From positions 1-9,281 of the forward strand of contig CALWVC010000050.1 in assembly GCA_944384865.1 (NCBI GenBank): a stretch of DNA of 9,281 nucleotides. The letters are read 5' to 3'. Below are positions 1-6,281 of the stretch, one piece after another; position 1 is the stretch's first letter; every line of letters starts with the position of its first letter. The notes under the pieces are model-generated. The model made no database searches, was not told the origin of the DNA, and saw only the letters and a list, made by a program, of their open reading frames with translations. A program made the position numbers and the translations under genes. This stretch comes from an uncultured Clostridia bacterium (lineage in GTDB: Bacteria; Bacillota; Clostridia; Oscillospirales; Acutalibacteraceae).

Positions 1-2095
1 CGTCGGTATCGCCTTTCAGCACCGGCACTTTCGCAATCATGGCCTCTTCCGGCGTCATCTGATATTTGCCGCCGAAAGGCATCAGTACGGTAGAGGCGCC
101 GATGCTGGCGTCAAACCGTTCAGACAGGCCTTTTTGAGAGGCAACCTCCAGCCGGGCCAGATTTTTGACAAACGCCTCCTGCAAGTCGAGGTTTGTCAGG
201 CATTCCGGAACGGTGTTGCGGTAATCAGAACCTTTCGGAACCGGGTCGATAAAGACATTTGCCGTTCCGGTGACGCCGTTGGTATTTAAGAACGAGCGAT
301 GCAGATTGACGATCTCTTTACCACGCCAATGCATTTTTAAAACAGGGTCTTCTGTGACGACGGCCACCGGGGTAGCCTCCAGATTTTCTTCGGCGGAAAG
401 CGCAATGAATTTTTCAACATTATTTCGATCCAGCACGACCGCCATCCGCTCCTGCGATTCGGAGATGGCAAGCTCGGTGCCGTCCAATCCTTCGTATTTT
501 TTCGGAACCTTATCCAGATCGATAATCAGGCCGTCGGCCAGCTCGCCGATGGCGACGCAGACGCCGCCGGCGCCGAAATCGTTGCAGCGTTTGATCATGG
601 TGGAAACTTCCGGATTGCGGAACAGCCGCTGAATTTTTCGCTCGGTGGGCGGATTGCCTTTTTGAACTTCTGCACCGCAGGTTTCGATGGATTTGGAATC
701 GTGGGCTTTGGAGGAGCCGGTCGCACCGCCGCAACCGTCTCGGCCGGTGCGGCCGCCCAGCAGCACGATCACATCTCCGTCTGCCGGGGTCAGGCGTACC
801 ACATTTGCTTTGGGTGCTGCGCCGACTACCGCGCCGATCTCCATTCGCTTGGCAATGTAGCCTGGATGGTACAGCTCGGTGACCTGCCCGGTGGCAAGGC
901 CGATCTGGTTGCCGTAGGAGGAATAACCTGCAGCGGCGCCGGTGGTAATCTTTTTCTGCGGCAGTTTGCCTTTGAGCGTTTCAGAAAACGGTACAGTGGG
1001 ATCGCCGCTACCGGTAACCCGCATGGCCTGGTACACATAAGCCCGGCCGGATAACGGATCGCGGATGGCGCCGCCCAGACAGGTGGCTGCGCCGCCAAAC
1101 GGTTCAATTTCAGTGGGATGGTTATGGGTCTCATTTTTAAACTGAATCAGCCATTGCTCTACGACGCCGTTGACTTCGATGGGAACCTGAATAGAACAGG
1201 CGTTGATTTCATCGGATTCGTCCAAATCCGGCAGCAAGCCCCGCTTTTTCAATATGCGCATACCCATCGTTGCCATATCCATCAGTGTGACGGGTTTATC
1301 TTTTTCGCCATAAACTTCTTTGCGGGCGGTATAGTATTCGTCCAGCGTCATTTTGATCGGCGCGTTCAGTTCTGTGTCGGCGACCTCAATGTTTTTCAAA
1401 ATGGTGGAGAACGTGGTGTGCCGGCAGTGGTCAGACCAATAGGTGTCGATGACTTTCAGTTCGGTGATAAATGGATCACGACCGCATTTTTTAAAATAAT
1501 CCCGGCAGAAACACAGATCTTCTGTGGTCATTGCAAAACCCATGCGTTTATGCAGGTTATAAACCTCCATATCGTTCATTTTGATAAAGTTTTCAATCTT
1601 TTTGATATCGGCAGGCGGTTCGGCGTGGAGATCCAAACTGGAGGGTTTTGTATTAGAAGCGACACGGGATTCCACCGGGTTGACCACATAAGCCCGCACC
1701 TTCATCAGATCGCCGGCGGAAATTTTACCCCGCAGGGCGATGACCTGTGCCGTGGCGACTTTTGGGCGTTCGCCCCCGGTTTGCAGCTGGATACACTGGG
1801 CGGCGGAATCAGCGCGCTGATCATATTGCCCCGGAAGATATTCGGTAGCGAAATATTGCCAGTCGCCAGTCAGCGGCAGATATTCCGAAAACACGTTGTC
1901 GACGTTCGGCTCTGAAAAAATGGTCACTTTCGCACGTTCAAAATCATCGTCGCCCAACCCCTCCACATCATAGCGGTTAAACAGCCGGATCTCAGCATTT
2001 TTATCGATGTTCAAACTATAGATCAGGTCGGACAGCAGCTGCTGTGCTTCAATATCAAAGCCTTTTTTCTTTTCAACGAATAAGCGTCTTACCAC
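1..2095 (-). CDS. purL: Phosphoribosylformylglycinamidine synthase (FGAM synthase), single-chain form, 3' end outside window
   Basis: Converts formylglycinamide ribonucleotide (FGAR), glutamine and ATP to FGAM, the fourth step of de novo purine synthesis, in the cytosol. I read 698 uninterrupted codons; the frame was checked at many points. Visible motifs: the N-terminal domain starts VRRLFVEKKKGFD; WSDHCRHTTF at residues 220-229; THNHPTEIEPFGG at 323-335, the family's ATP-binding signature; GGRTGRDGCGGA at 447-458; DFGAGGVCVAIGE at 506-518. The long N-terminus before the PurM-like core, and the HCRHTT motif, match the large (about 1240-residue) Clostridia/Streptococcus-type enzyme that carries its own glutaminase domain; that domain would lie outside the window. 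Start: GTG at 2095, with GGGGTGA eight bases upstream; the nearby ATG at 2109 is followed at once by a TGA. The gene points away from the accessory patch. Confidence 0.95.
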   Translation of the reverse strand, partial: MVRRLFVEKKKGFDIEAQQLLSDLIYSLNIDKNAEIRLFNRYDVEGLGDDDFERAKVTIFSEPNVDNVFSEYLPLTGDWQYFATEYLPGQYDQRADSAAQCIQLQTGGERPKVATAQVIALRGKISAGDLMKVRAYVVNPVESRVASNTKPSSLDLHAEPPADIKKIENFIKMNDMEVYNLHKRMGFAMTTEDLCFCRDYFKKCGRDPFITELKVIDTYWSDHCRHTTFSTILKNIEVADTELNAPIKMTLDEYYTARKEVYGEKDKPVTLMDMATMGMRILKKRGLLPDLDESDEINACSIQVPIEVNGVVEQWLIQFKNETHNHPTEIEPFGGAATCLGGAIRDPLSGRAYVYQAMRVTGSGDPTVPFSETLKGKLPQKKITTGAAAGYSSYGNQIGLATGQVTELYHPGYIAKRMEIGAVVGAAPKANVVRLTPADGDVIVLLGGRTGRDGCGGATGSSKAHDSKSIETCGAEVQKGNPPTERKIQRLFRNPEVSTMIKRCNDFGAGGVCVAIGELADGLIIDLDKVPKKYEGLDGTELAISESQERMAVVLDRNNVEKFIALSAEENLEATPVAVVTEDPVLKMHWRGKEIVNLHRSFLNTNGVTGTANVFIDPVPKGSDYRNTVPECLTNLDLQEAFVKNLARLEVASQKGLSERFDASIGASTVLMPFGGKYQMTPEEAMIAKVPVLKGDTD

Positions 2096-2150
2096 GTTTT
2101 TGTCACCCCATCTGATTTTTAAACGTCAAAGCGTCAAAATATACAATATC

Positions 2151-2179
2151 ATTTTAACATACTTTTCATCAAATTGAAA
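2151..2179 (-). promoter_or_regulatory. Candidate purL promoter (extended -10)
   Basis: On the minus strand TAAAAT (2151-2156) is preceded by TG plus one base (extended -10), and TTTCAA lies 17 bases upstream (2174-2179) as a weak -35. Transcription would start near 2144, giving a leader of about 50 nt before the purL GTG. That leader has a direct repeat of TTTGACG (around 2124-2139) and is too short for a purine riboswitch. The promoter lies just downstream of the truncated insertion-sequence remnant. Inferred from sequence match only. Confidence 0.4.
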
Positions 2180-2208
2180 TAGAGAGAATGTAAAAGTGTA
2201 AAATAAAA

Positions 2209-2291
2209 TTGTAGGATTGCTCTTCCCAGTTTTACTGCCTGAATTTTGAACTCTTTGTCATAGATTTTTTCTGTGCCATTTTGTGACCTCC
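2209..2291 (-). pseudogene. Truncated IS3-family transposase OrfA start (insertion-sequence remnant)
   Basis: A perfect ribosome binding site (GGAGG at 2287-2291, spacer 7) precedes ATG at 2279. The encoded residues are MAQK, then after a one-base frame change IYDKEFKIQAVKLGR. From memory of the family, this is the usual N-terminus of Clostridia IS3-family OrfA, where the helix-turn-helix region begins. In the ATG frame the reading is wrong after a run of six A (2265-2270); seven A would restore it. Similarity stops near 2209, before the helix-turn-helix is complete, and what follows is unrelated AT-rich sequence reaching the purL promoter. No orfB and no convincing terminal inverted repeats were found, so this is a dead fragment. 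It marks the left side of the accessory patch. Confidence 0.7.
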
Positions 2292-2337
2292 ATTTCACTT
2301 CTTTATTTTTAAATCTGTGAAGTTGAAGTGCCAAGTA

Positions 2338-2365
2338 TTATGATACAACATCATATCTTTATAAT
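2338..2365 (+). promoter_or_regulatory. Weak candidate promoter upstream of the leader region
   Basis: A perfect TATAAT stands at 2360-2365; the best hexamer at a suitable distance is TTATGA (2338-2343, spacer 16), which matches the -35 consensus poorly. It is in the right place to transcribe the leader ORFs and the acetyltransferase pseudogene, but in such AT-rich DNA a TATAAT can arise by chance. Confidence 0.25.
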
Positions 2366-2449
2366 ATCCACTACCCAATAAATCCTGAAAATTTTAATGG
2401 AAAATCACATGATTGGCTCGTCACCCTAACAAAACAAAGAGATATGGGA

Positions 2450-2517
2450 GGGTATTGAACAAAATGAATACTTTTTTCAGCAAATATATACTTGCTGATT
2501 AAGGGACTTCAACACCC
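2450..2517 (+). promoter_or_regulatory. Long-range helix enclosing the first short upstream ORF
   Basis: GGGTATTGAA (2450-2459) can pair with TTCAACACCC (2508-2517): ten base pairs with one A-C mismatch. The left arm overlaps the ribosome-binding-site-like GGGAGGGT, so the helix would limit access to the 12-codon ORF it encloses. Within it is a second perfect hairpin, TCAGCAA (2477-2483) with TTGCTGA (2492-2498), at the 3' end of the ORF. Neither is followed by a T run, so they are not simple terminators. Confidence 0.35.
2464..2502 (+). CDS. Possible 12-residue leader ORF (uORF1)
   Basis: Reads MNTFFSKYILAD and stops at TAA. Upstream is GGGAGGG (2446-2452), but the 11-base spacing to the ATG is long. 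The ORF lies wholly between the arms of the helix at 2450-2517, and its last codons form the arm of a small hairpin. Short ORFs interwoven with hairpins upstream of resistance-type genes are typical leader peptides; that role is inferred here. It could equally be a chance ORF. Confidence 0.25.
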   Translation: MNTFFSKYILAD

Positions 2518-2556
2518 ATAGCCAAAAACATCTTTTTTATAGCCCCTAAACATAAC

Positions 2557-2599
2557 CAGGCGTCTATTTTGATACATGGACACCTGATAAATGTTTTTT
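2557..2599 (+). terminator. Terminator-like hairpin inside the leader
   Basis: CAGGCGTCTAT (2557-2567) pairs with ATGGACACCTG (2576-2586), eleven positions with one C-A mismatch and one G-U pair. Seven bases later comes a run of six T (2594-2599). The gap makes it weaker than a standard intrinsic terminator. The T run also forms the left arm of a small hairpin, ATGTTTTT (2591-2598) with AAAAACAT (2604-2611). Its position between uORF1 and uORF2 would fit transcription attenuation. Confidence 0.35.
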
Positions 2600-2635
2600 A
2601 GTGAAAAACATCTCAGAGAAAGCGAGGTGGACAAA

Positions 2636-2707
2636 ATGACAACCTATAATCTGATGAAATCGAATGCCGTTTTGCCCATGGGGAGAAATCTTTTTCAATG
2701 GGTATAA
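2636..2707 (+). CDS. Leader peptide ORF (uORF2) before the acetyltransferase gene
   Basis: A 23-codon ORF starts at ATG 2636 after GAGGTGG (2623-2629, spacer 6) and ends at TAA 2705. It begins MTTYNLMKSNA and ends GRNLFQWV. I do not recognise the peptide. It ends 58 bases before the acetyltransferase ATG. Codons 6-9 form arm A (2652-2662); the final codons and stop form the left part of arm B (2702-2715); codons 18-21 carry the bases that can pair with the downstream ribosome binding site. So the position of a translating or stalled ribosome would decide which hairpin forms. The good ribosome binding site and the exact overlap with the pairing arms are the reasons to call it; the function is inferred. 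Confidence 0.5.
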   Translation: MTTYNLMKSNAVLPMGRNLFQWV

Positions 2708-2759
2708 AGTCGTTTCCGATTTCATCACAAGCGACTTTATATATTTATTTGAAAGAGGT
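2652..2759 (+). promoter_or_regulatory. Probable leader-peptide attenuator with mutually exclusive hairpins
   Basis: Arm A TGATGAAATCG (2652-2662) is a perfect 11-bp complement of A' CGATTTCATCA (2717-2727). Arm B 2702-2715 pairs with B' 2729-2742 over 14 bp: a perfect ten-base core TATAAAGTCG/CGACTTTATA plus flanking pairs including two G-U. A' fills the loop of B:B', so the two helices exclude each other. A further nine pairs (two G-U) join 2688-2696 to 2751-2759, masking the GAAAGAGG ribosome binding site of the gene at 2766 and stacking outside B:B'. In the B state translation should be off; a ribosome stalled late in uORF2 would open it. This matches the logic of the cat and erm translational attenuators. 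No inducer can be read from sequence. Confidence 0.55.
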
Positions 2760-2765
2760 AAATCT

Positions 2766-3741
2766 ATGAACAGGCTAAGATATCTTCAATTAACGCCGGG
2801 CCATGAGGAACAGTTCCATATGGCAAAGCAGCTATGGTTTTCGTTTATTCATGAAGTTCATGAACATGATGGAATCCAGCAACCCGATCATCAAATTGTT
2901 GATGGTCTCAAGAAAAAATCGCCATACAAGGCAGTCGCAAAGATATGCACTTTGAACTGGCGTTTATGGCTGATGAGCCGAGAGGCATTTCAATGTTTGC
3001 GATTGACCTTGGAACGGGATATGGTTTACCGCAGAAAGGTTACGGAACAATTGTGGGGCTGTACATTCGACCCGACTTTCGATGAAAGGGGGGACAGCGT
3101 TCTACAAACACATTAAAAACGTGCTTTCGAATGACGGCGCATCTAAAATGTACATATGTCCAGATGCTATTACAGGTGTGCCGTTCTGGAAAGCAAACGG
3201 TTATATGGACAGTGGTAAGATTGATCCCGATGCCAGAAAACCCATATATATAAAGGAGATTGCTGTTCCCGCTGATTTTACAAACAGCCGGATGATTGCA
3301 TTGACAAAGGACACTGCCGCCCAAATAAGCCAATGGGAATACGAAAAACCATTTGATGTGTATAACTTCAAAGGCCGTCCCAATGGTTATTTGATGGATG
3401 CATCCACCTGAGGAACCGAACAATTCTGCCTTGTGGATCGCGGTAGAATTCTCGGACAAGTATCGTGTCAATTTAAGGGAACTGATCTGTGGGTCGGTTG
3501 GTCAATGGTTCCAACACTCTGCAAAAAAGGAAACGGCGCAGCCTTCGCAGAAAGGTGCGTTCACAAAATTAGCGCCGTGAAAAACCACACAGGACGGATA
3601 TTATTAAGGGTTGCTACATGGAATCAAAGAGCGATCAAGGCATACCAAAAGGCCGGGTTTGTCCATGTTGAAACGATTCAAGATGAAATTGCTTATACAG
3701 ACCATGTTGAGGATTTCCGGGTGATGGTGCATGAAAATTGA
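2766..3741 (+). pseudogene. Broken two-domain GNAT-family N-acetyltransferase gene
   Basis: Start ATG 2766 with AGAGG seven bases upstream. The protein can be followed across three frames. Residues from MNRLRYLQLTPGHEEQF to DGLKKK (2766-2918) are in frame one. After a six-A run the frame changes and reads IAIQGSRKDMHFELAFMADE to GLYIRPDFR, ending at TGA 3083. From 3082 the third frame gives the acetyl-CoA-loop region as KGGTAFYKH, then MYICPDAITGVPFWKANGY, and the start of a second GNAT domain (MIALTKDTAAQISQWEYEKP). An in-frame TGA at 3409 interrupts this. Beyond it the same frame continues with GTDLWVGWSMVPTLCKKGNG, NQRAIKAYQKAGF and the final stop. The first domain's R-x-x-G-x-G loop is shortened, so it should not bind acetyl-CoA. 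Intact relatives are tandem-GNAT proteins of about 325 residues in Firmicutes (from memory). Substrate unknown; antibiotic or other small-molecule acetylation is possible but unproven. Confidence 0.85.
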
Positions 3742-3828
3742 GATGCGCACCTTTTCATTATTCCCACCCAAAATAAATATAAAATCTGTACGACGTCCAT
3801 TTTGCATCAAAGTAATTCTCTACTTTCA

Positions 3829-3864
3829 AAAAGCATCGACTTGTTTTTGCAAGTCGATGCTTTT
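3829..3864 (+). terminator. Strong, probably bidirectional intrinsic terminator
   Basis: A perfect 15-bp inverted repeat, AAAAGCATCGACTTG (3829-3843) and CAAGTCGATGCTTTT (3850-3864), with a six-base loop. On the plus strand it ends in TTTT and closes the acetyltransferase pseudogene 88 bp downstream of its stop. On the minus strand it ends in TTTTT, so it would also stop transcripts running from the prs side. It marks the right side of the accessory patch. Confidence 0.8.
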
Positions 3865-4346
3865 CATGATATTCGTCCGTAGCAAATGATATGGACCATG
3901 TCCGGTTTTAATAGAAAATAGAACGTGGATAAAACCAGCAGCTTTGATATTACGCAGATGAAATGTGTTGAAAAATATCCAACACTGTCCACTAAGATCA
4001 GAATTTCCTTTTTCAGTTCTTATAAGCAACGACGTCAAACGAAATTTTTCTGAGATCTTTTCGTTTTTTACGATTTCTCCCTAATATTTCGTATCCATAC
4101 GATCTATTGTAAAATATACGGATTGACCGCCGTTCTATTTCTGTACATGCAGACTGCAACAATCATCTGCGAAGTTTTTTGATTTATATAGAATCTATAG
4201 ACCTGCGCAGCGTTTCCTGTTATATTGTGGAAAACATTGTGGAAAATGTTAATAATTGTAACACGCTTGACGCTATTTGATTTTTTAGAGTTTATAACGC
4301 CTTTTACAACGATTATGATGCATATATATAAAAATAATATCATTCT
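3865..4346. other. AT-rich stretch without a supportable gene
   Basis: About 480 bp between the terminator of the acetyltransferase pseudogene and that of prs, so it lies 3' of both convergent units. Short ORFs on both strands have no family resemblance I can see and no convincing ribosome binding sites; one runs straight through the hairpin at 3829-3864. Small features only: a 13-bp palindrome TATAGAATCTATA (4187-4199) and a tandem 12-bp repeat at 4224-4247. No tRNA or recognisable structured RNA was seen. Confidence 0.5.
4224..4247. repeat. Two-copy tandem 12-bp repeat
   Basis: ATTGTGGAAAAC (4224-4235) is followed directly by ATTGTGGAAAAT (4236-4247), differing only in the last base. Each copy contains TGTGGAAAA, which vaguely resembles a degenerate DnaA box, but two copies in a short spacer far from dnaA do not support an origin. 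Probably a local duplication. Confidence 0.6.
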
Positions 4347-4375
4347 AAAACCCGCCCGGCACTTTGCCGAGCGGG
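4347..4375 (-). terminator. Intrinsic terminator of the prs operon
   Basis: On the minus strand CCCGCTCGGCA pairs with TGCCGGGCGGG (11 bp, one G-U) around a three-base loop, followed by TTTT. It begins 32 bp after the prs stop codon and is the first clear terminator after the minus-strand gene run starting with the DprA-like gene. Confidence 0.9.
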
Positions 4376-4407
4376 CACATGTTGTTTTCAATATAATACA
4401 GCCGCTG

Positions 4408-5376
4408 TTACACGCCAAACATCGTAGACATCGGCTTATCCTCATAAATACGTTCAATCGCCTCGGCAAACACCGGCGCTACCGGTAACATTGTAAATTT
4501 CGGACTGGTACGGCTTTCTGTCAATGGAATGGTATCCAGCATCACCACTTCTTTCAACACGCTGTTATTGATTCGCTCGATGGCCGGACCGGAAAGCACG
4601 CCGTGCGTCGCACAGGCACTGACTTCCTTCGCACCACCCTTTTCGATCATGGCGGCTGCGGCGTTGCACAACGTACCCGCCGTGTCGATCATATCGTCTA
4701 CGATAATGACCCGCTTGTCCCGCACATCACCGATGATATTCATGACCTCGCTGACATTTGCCCGCTGTCTGCGCTTGTCCACAATCGCGATGGGCGCGTC
4801 AATCCGCTGTGCAAAATTCCGCGCTCTGGTTACCGAGCCCAGATCCGGCGAAACCACCACGACCTCATCTTTACAATCGGCAAACTTTGTCCCGAAATAT
4901 GGCGCCAACAGCGGCACACCCAGCAAATGATCCACCGGAATATTGAAAAAGCCCTGGATCTGCGCAGCGTGCAGATCCATCGTCAACACCCGGTCGGCGC
5001 CCGCCACCGTCAGCAGATCTGCCACCAGCTTTGCCGAGATGGGATCCCGGGCTTTTGCCTTACGGTCCTGCCGCGCATAACCAAAATACGGCATGACGGC
5101 GGTGATCCGGCCGGCAGAAGCCCGTTTCATCGCATCGATCATGATCAGCAGTTCCATCAGGTGCGTGTTTACCGGCGCACAGGTAGACTGCACAATAAAT
5201 ACATCCGCTCCGCGCACCGATTCATTGATCGAAATAGAAATCTCACCATCGCTGAAATGATGGACGTCTGCTTTTCCCAATGGTAAGCTTAATGCCGTCG
5301 CAATCTGCTTTGCCACAGCCACATTTGAGTTTGCGGCAAAAATTTTGATCTCTTTTCCGTGGAAATTCATAAACAT
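4408..5376 (-). CDS. prs: Ribose-phosphate pyrophosphokinase (PRPP synthetase), class I
   Basis: Transfers pyrophosphate from ATP to ribose 5-phosphate to make PRPP, used for purine, pyrimidine, NAD, histidine and tryptophan synthesis; cytosolic. The 322 residues match the family length. Motifs: FSDGE at 41-45 and YARQDRK at 100-106 (ATP side); DLHAAQIQGFF at 134-144; VVVSPDLGSVTRAR at 173-186; the flexible catalytic loop DKRRQRANVSEV at 200-211; and the PRPP loop VDDMIDTAGT at 226-235. The family's catalytic and binding residues all appear present. Start: ATG 5376 has AAGGAG with about five bases of spacing; the second ATG (codon 3) would have about 11, so it is a possible alternative. It follows the GlmU-like gene by 52 bp and probably shares its transcript, as in the common gcaD/glmU-prs order of Firmicutes. 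Confidence 0.96.
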   Translation of the reverse strand: MFMNFHGKEIKIFAANSNVAVAKQIATALSLPLGKADVHHFSDGEISISINESVRGADVFIVQSTCAPVNTHLMELLIMIDAMKRASAGRITAVMPYFGYARQDRKAKARDPISAKLVADLLTVAGADRVLTMDLHAAQIQGFFNIPVDHLLGVPLLAPYFGTKFADCKDEVVVVSPDLGSVTRARNFAQRIDAPIAIVDKRRQRANVSEVMNIIGDVRDKRVIIVDDMIDTAGTLCNAAAAMIEKGGAKEVSACATHGVLSGPAIERINNSVLKEVVMLDTIPLTESRTSPKFTMLPVAPVFAEAIERIYEDKPMSTMFGV

Positions 5377-5428
5377 CCTGTCTCCTTTTCAACATGATCC
5401 GCGCACACAACACAAACTGGAAACCCGA

Positions 5429-6178
5429 CTAATCCGCCGCTTCACAAAAATGCCGTCTCGCACATTGATTCAACAATTCCAGCTGGTGGGGATCATTGGC
5501 GCCCATTACCACATCCGGACAATCTGCTACATATGATCGAACCGCCAGCCCGTTTTCAATCGCAATTTTCACCGCATCGGTTAAATAATATTCATGCTGC
5601 GCGTTATCATTGCCGATCTGTTCCAACAGCTCCAGCAGCAGATCCGCCTGAAACCAGTAAGCGCCGGAATTGATCTCCCGGATTTGCAACGTCTGCGCAT
5701 CTGCGTCCTTGCGTTCGACAATTGCACAAATCTGCCCGTCTTTTTTAACAATCCGCCCATAAGAGGCAGGATCCTCCAATTCAGCAGTGATCACCGTAAT
5801 TACATTATGCTCTTGTTGATGCACCGCCAGCGCCCCCTGCACCGTTTTTGCATCCATCAGCGGTGCGTCTCCGCACACCACTAAAATATTCCCGCCGGCA
5901 TGCGCGGCAATAAATGATCGAGCCTGTAATACTGCATGCGCTGTGCCCAACTGCTGCGCCTGTAATACGGTCTGGACGGTTGCTCCCAGATGCGCCCGAA
6001 CAACATCCGCTTTAAAACCGACGACGACACACAGATCTTCTGCACAGCTTTTGCAGGTATCCAACACATAGTCCAGCATCGGCCGCCCCAATACCGGACA
6101 CAACACCTTTGGCAAACTGGCTCCCATCCGCTTACCCTCTCCGGCGGCAAGAATGACCGCCCCGTTTTTGATTGACAC
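5429..6178 (-). CDS. glmU: GlmU-type N-acetylglucosamine-1-phosphate uridylyltransferase, single domain
   Basis: Expected to make UDP-GlcNAc from UTP and GlcNAc-1-phosphate for peptidoglycan and other envelope polymers. Motifs, numbered from the GTG start: AAGEGKRMG at 11-19 with PK at 23-24 (nucleotide loop); QAQQLGTAHA at 73-82; GDAPL at 103-107, whose Asp is the metal ligand; YGR at 140-142; VERKDA with Glu 155; EINSG with Asn 170; EYYLTD at 196-201; GAND with Asn 228. These correspond to the uridylyltransferase site of E. coli GlmU. The protein stops at 249 residues, where full GlmU (about 450) continues into a left-handed beta-helix acetyltransferase; prs starts 52 bp later, so that half is absent. 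Start: GTG 6178 has AGAGGGG nine bases upstream. The TTG at 6187 abuts the ribosome binding site with no spacer, so I reject it. Confidence 0.88.
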   Translation of the reverse strand: MSIKNGAVILAAGEGKRMGASLPKVLCPVLGRPMLDYVLDTCKSCAEDLCVVVGFKADVVRAHLGATVQTVLQAQQLGTAHAVLQARSFIAAHAGGNILVVCGDAPLMDAKTVQGALAVHQQEHNVITVITAELEDPASYGRIVKKDGQICAIVERKDADAQTLQIREINSGAYWFQADLLLELLEQIGNDNAQHEYYLTDAVKIAIENGLAVRSYVADCPDVVMGANDPHQLELLNQCARRHFCEAAD

Positions 6179-6281
6179 TGCTTTCAACCCCTCTGCTTCT
6201 ATATAAAATATGCGATGATAAAAGATCCGGCAGATGACGTTCCGTCGTTCATTTTATGCCGCCGATTTGTCCGGGATGCTC

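Noticed and set aside
1118..1915. Long plus-strand ORF of 265 codons
   Set aside because: Antisense shadow of purL; its sequence has no family resemblance while the opposite strand encodes clear FGAM synthase motifs.
2096..2150. Purine riboswitch or PurR box before purL
   Set aside because: The leader is only about 50 nt, and no purine-riboswitch core or recognisable PurR box was found in it.
3826..4038. Minus-strand ORF of 70 codons
   Set aside because: It runs through the perfect terminator hairpin at 3829-3864, has no convincing ribosome binding site, and resembles no family I know.
4224..4247. Possible DnaA boxes (TGTGGAAAA twice)
   Set aside because: They do not match TTATNCACA well, there are only two in direct tandem, and no dnaA, dnaN or AT-rich unwinding context is nearby.
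4225..4488. Plus-strand ORF of 87 codons beginning MWKTLWKML
   Set aside because: Its second half is antisense to the certain prs gene and the prs terminator, and its start lies in the tandem 12-bp repeat.
4603..5286. Plus-strand ORF of 227 codons opposite prs
   Set aside because: Shadow of prs, rich in His and Arg as expected for antisense frames of GC-rich genes.
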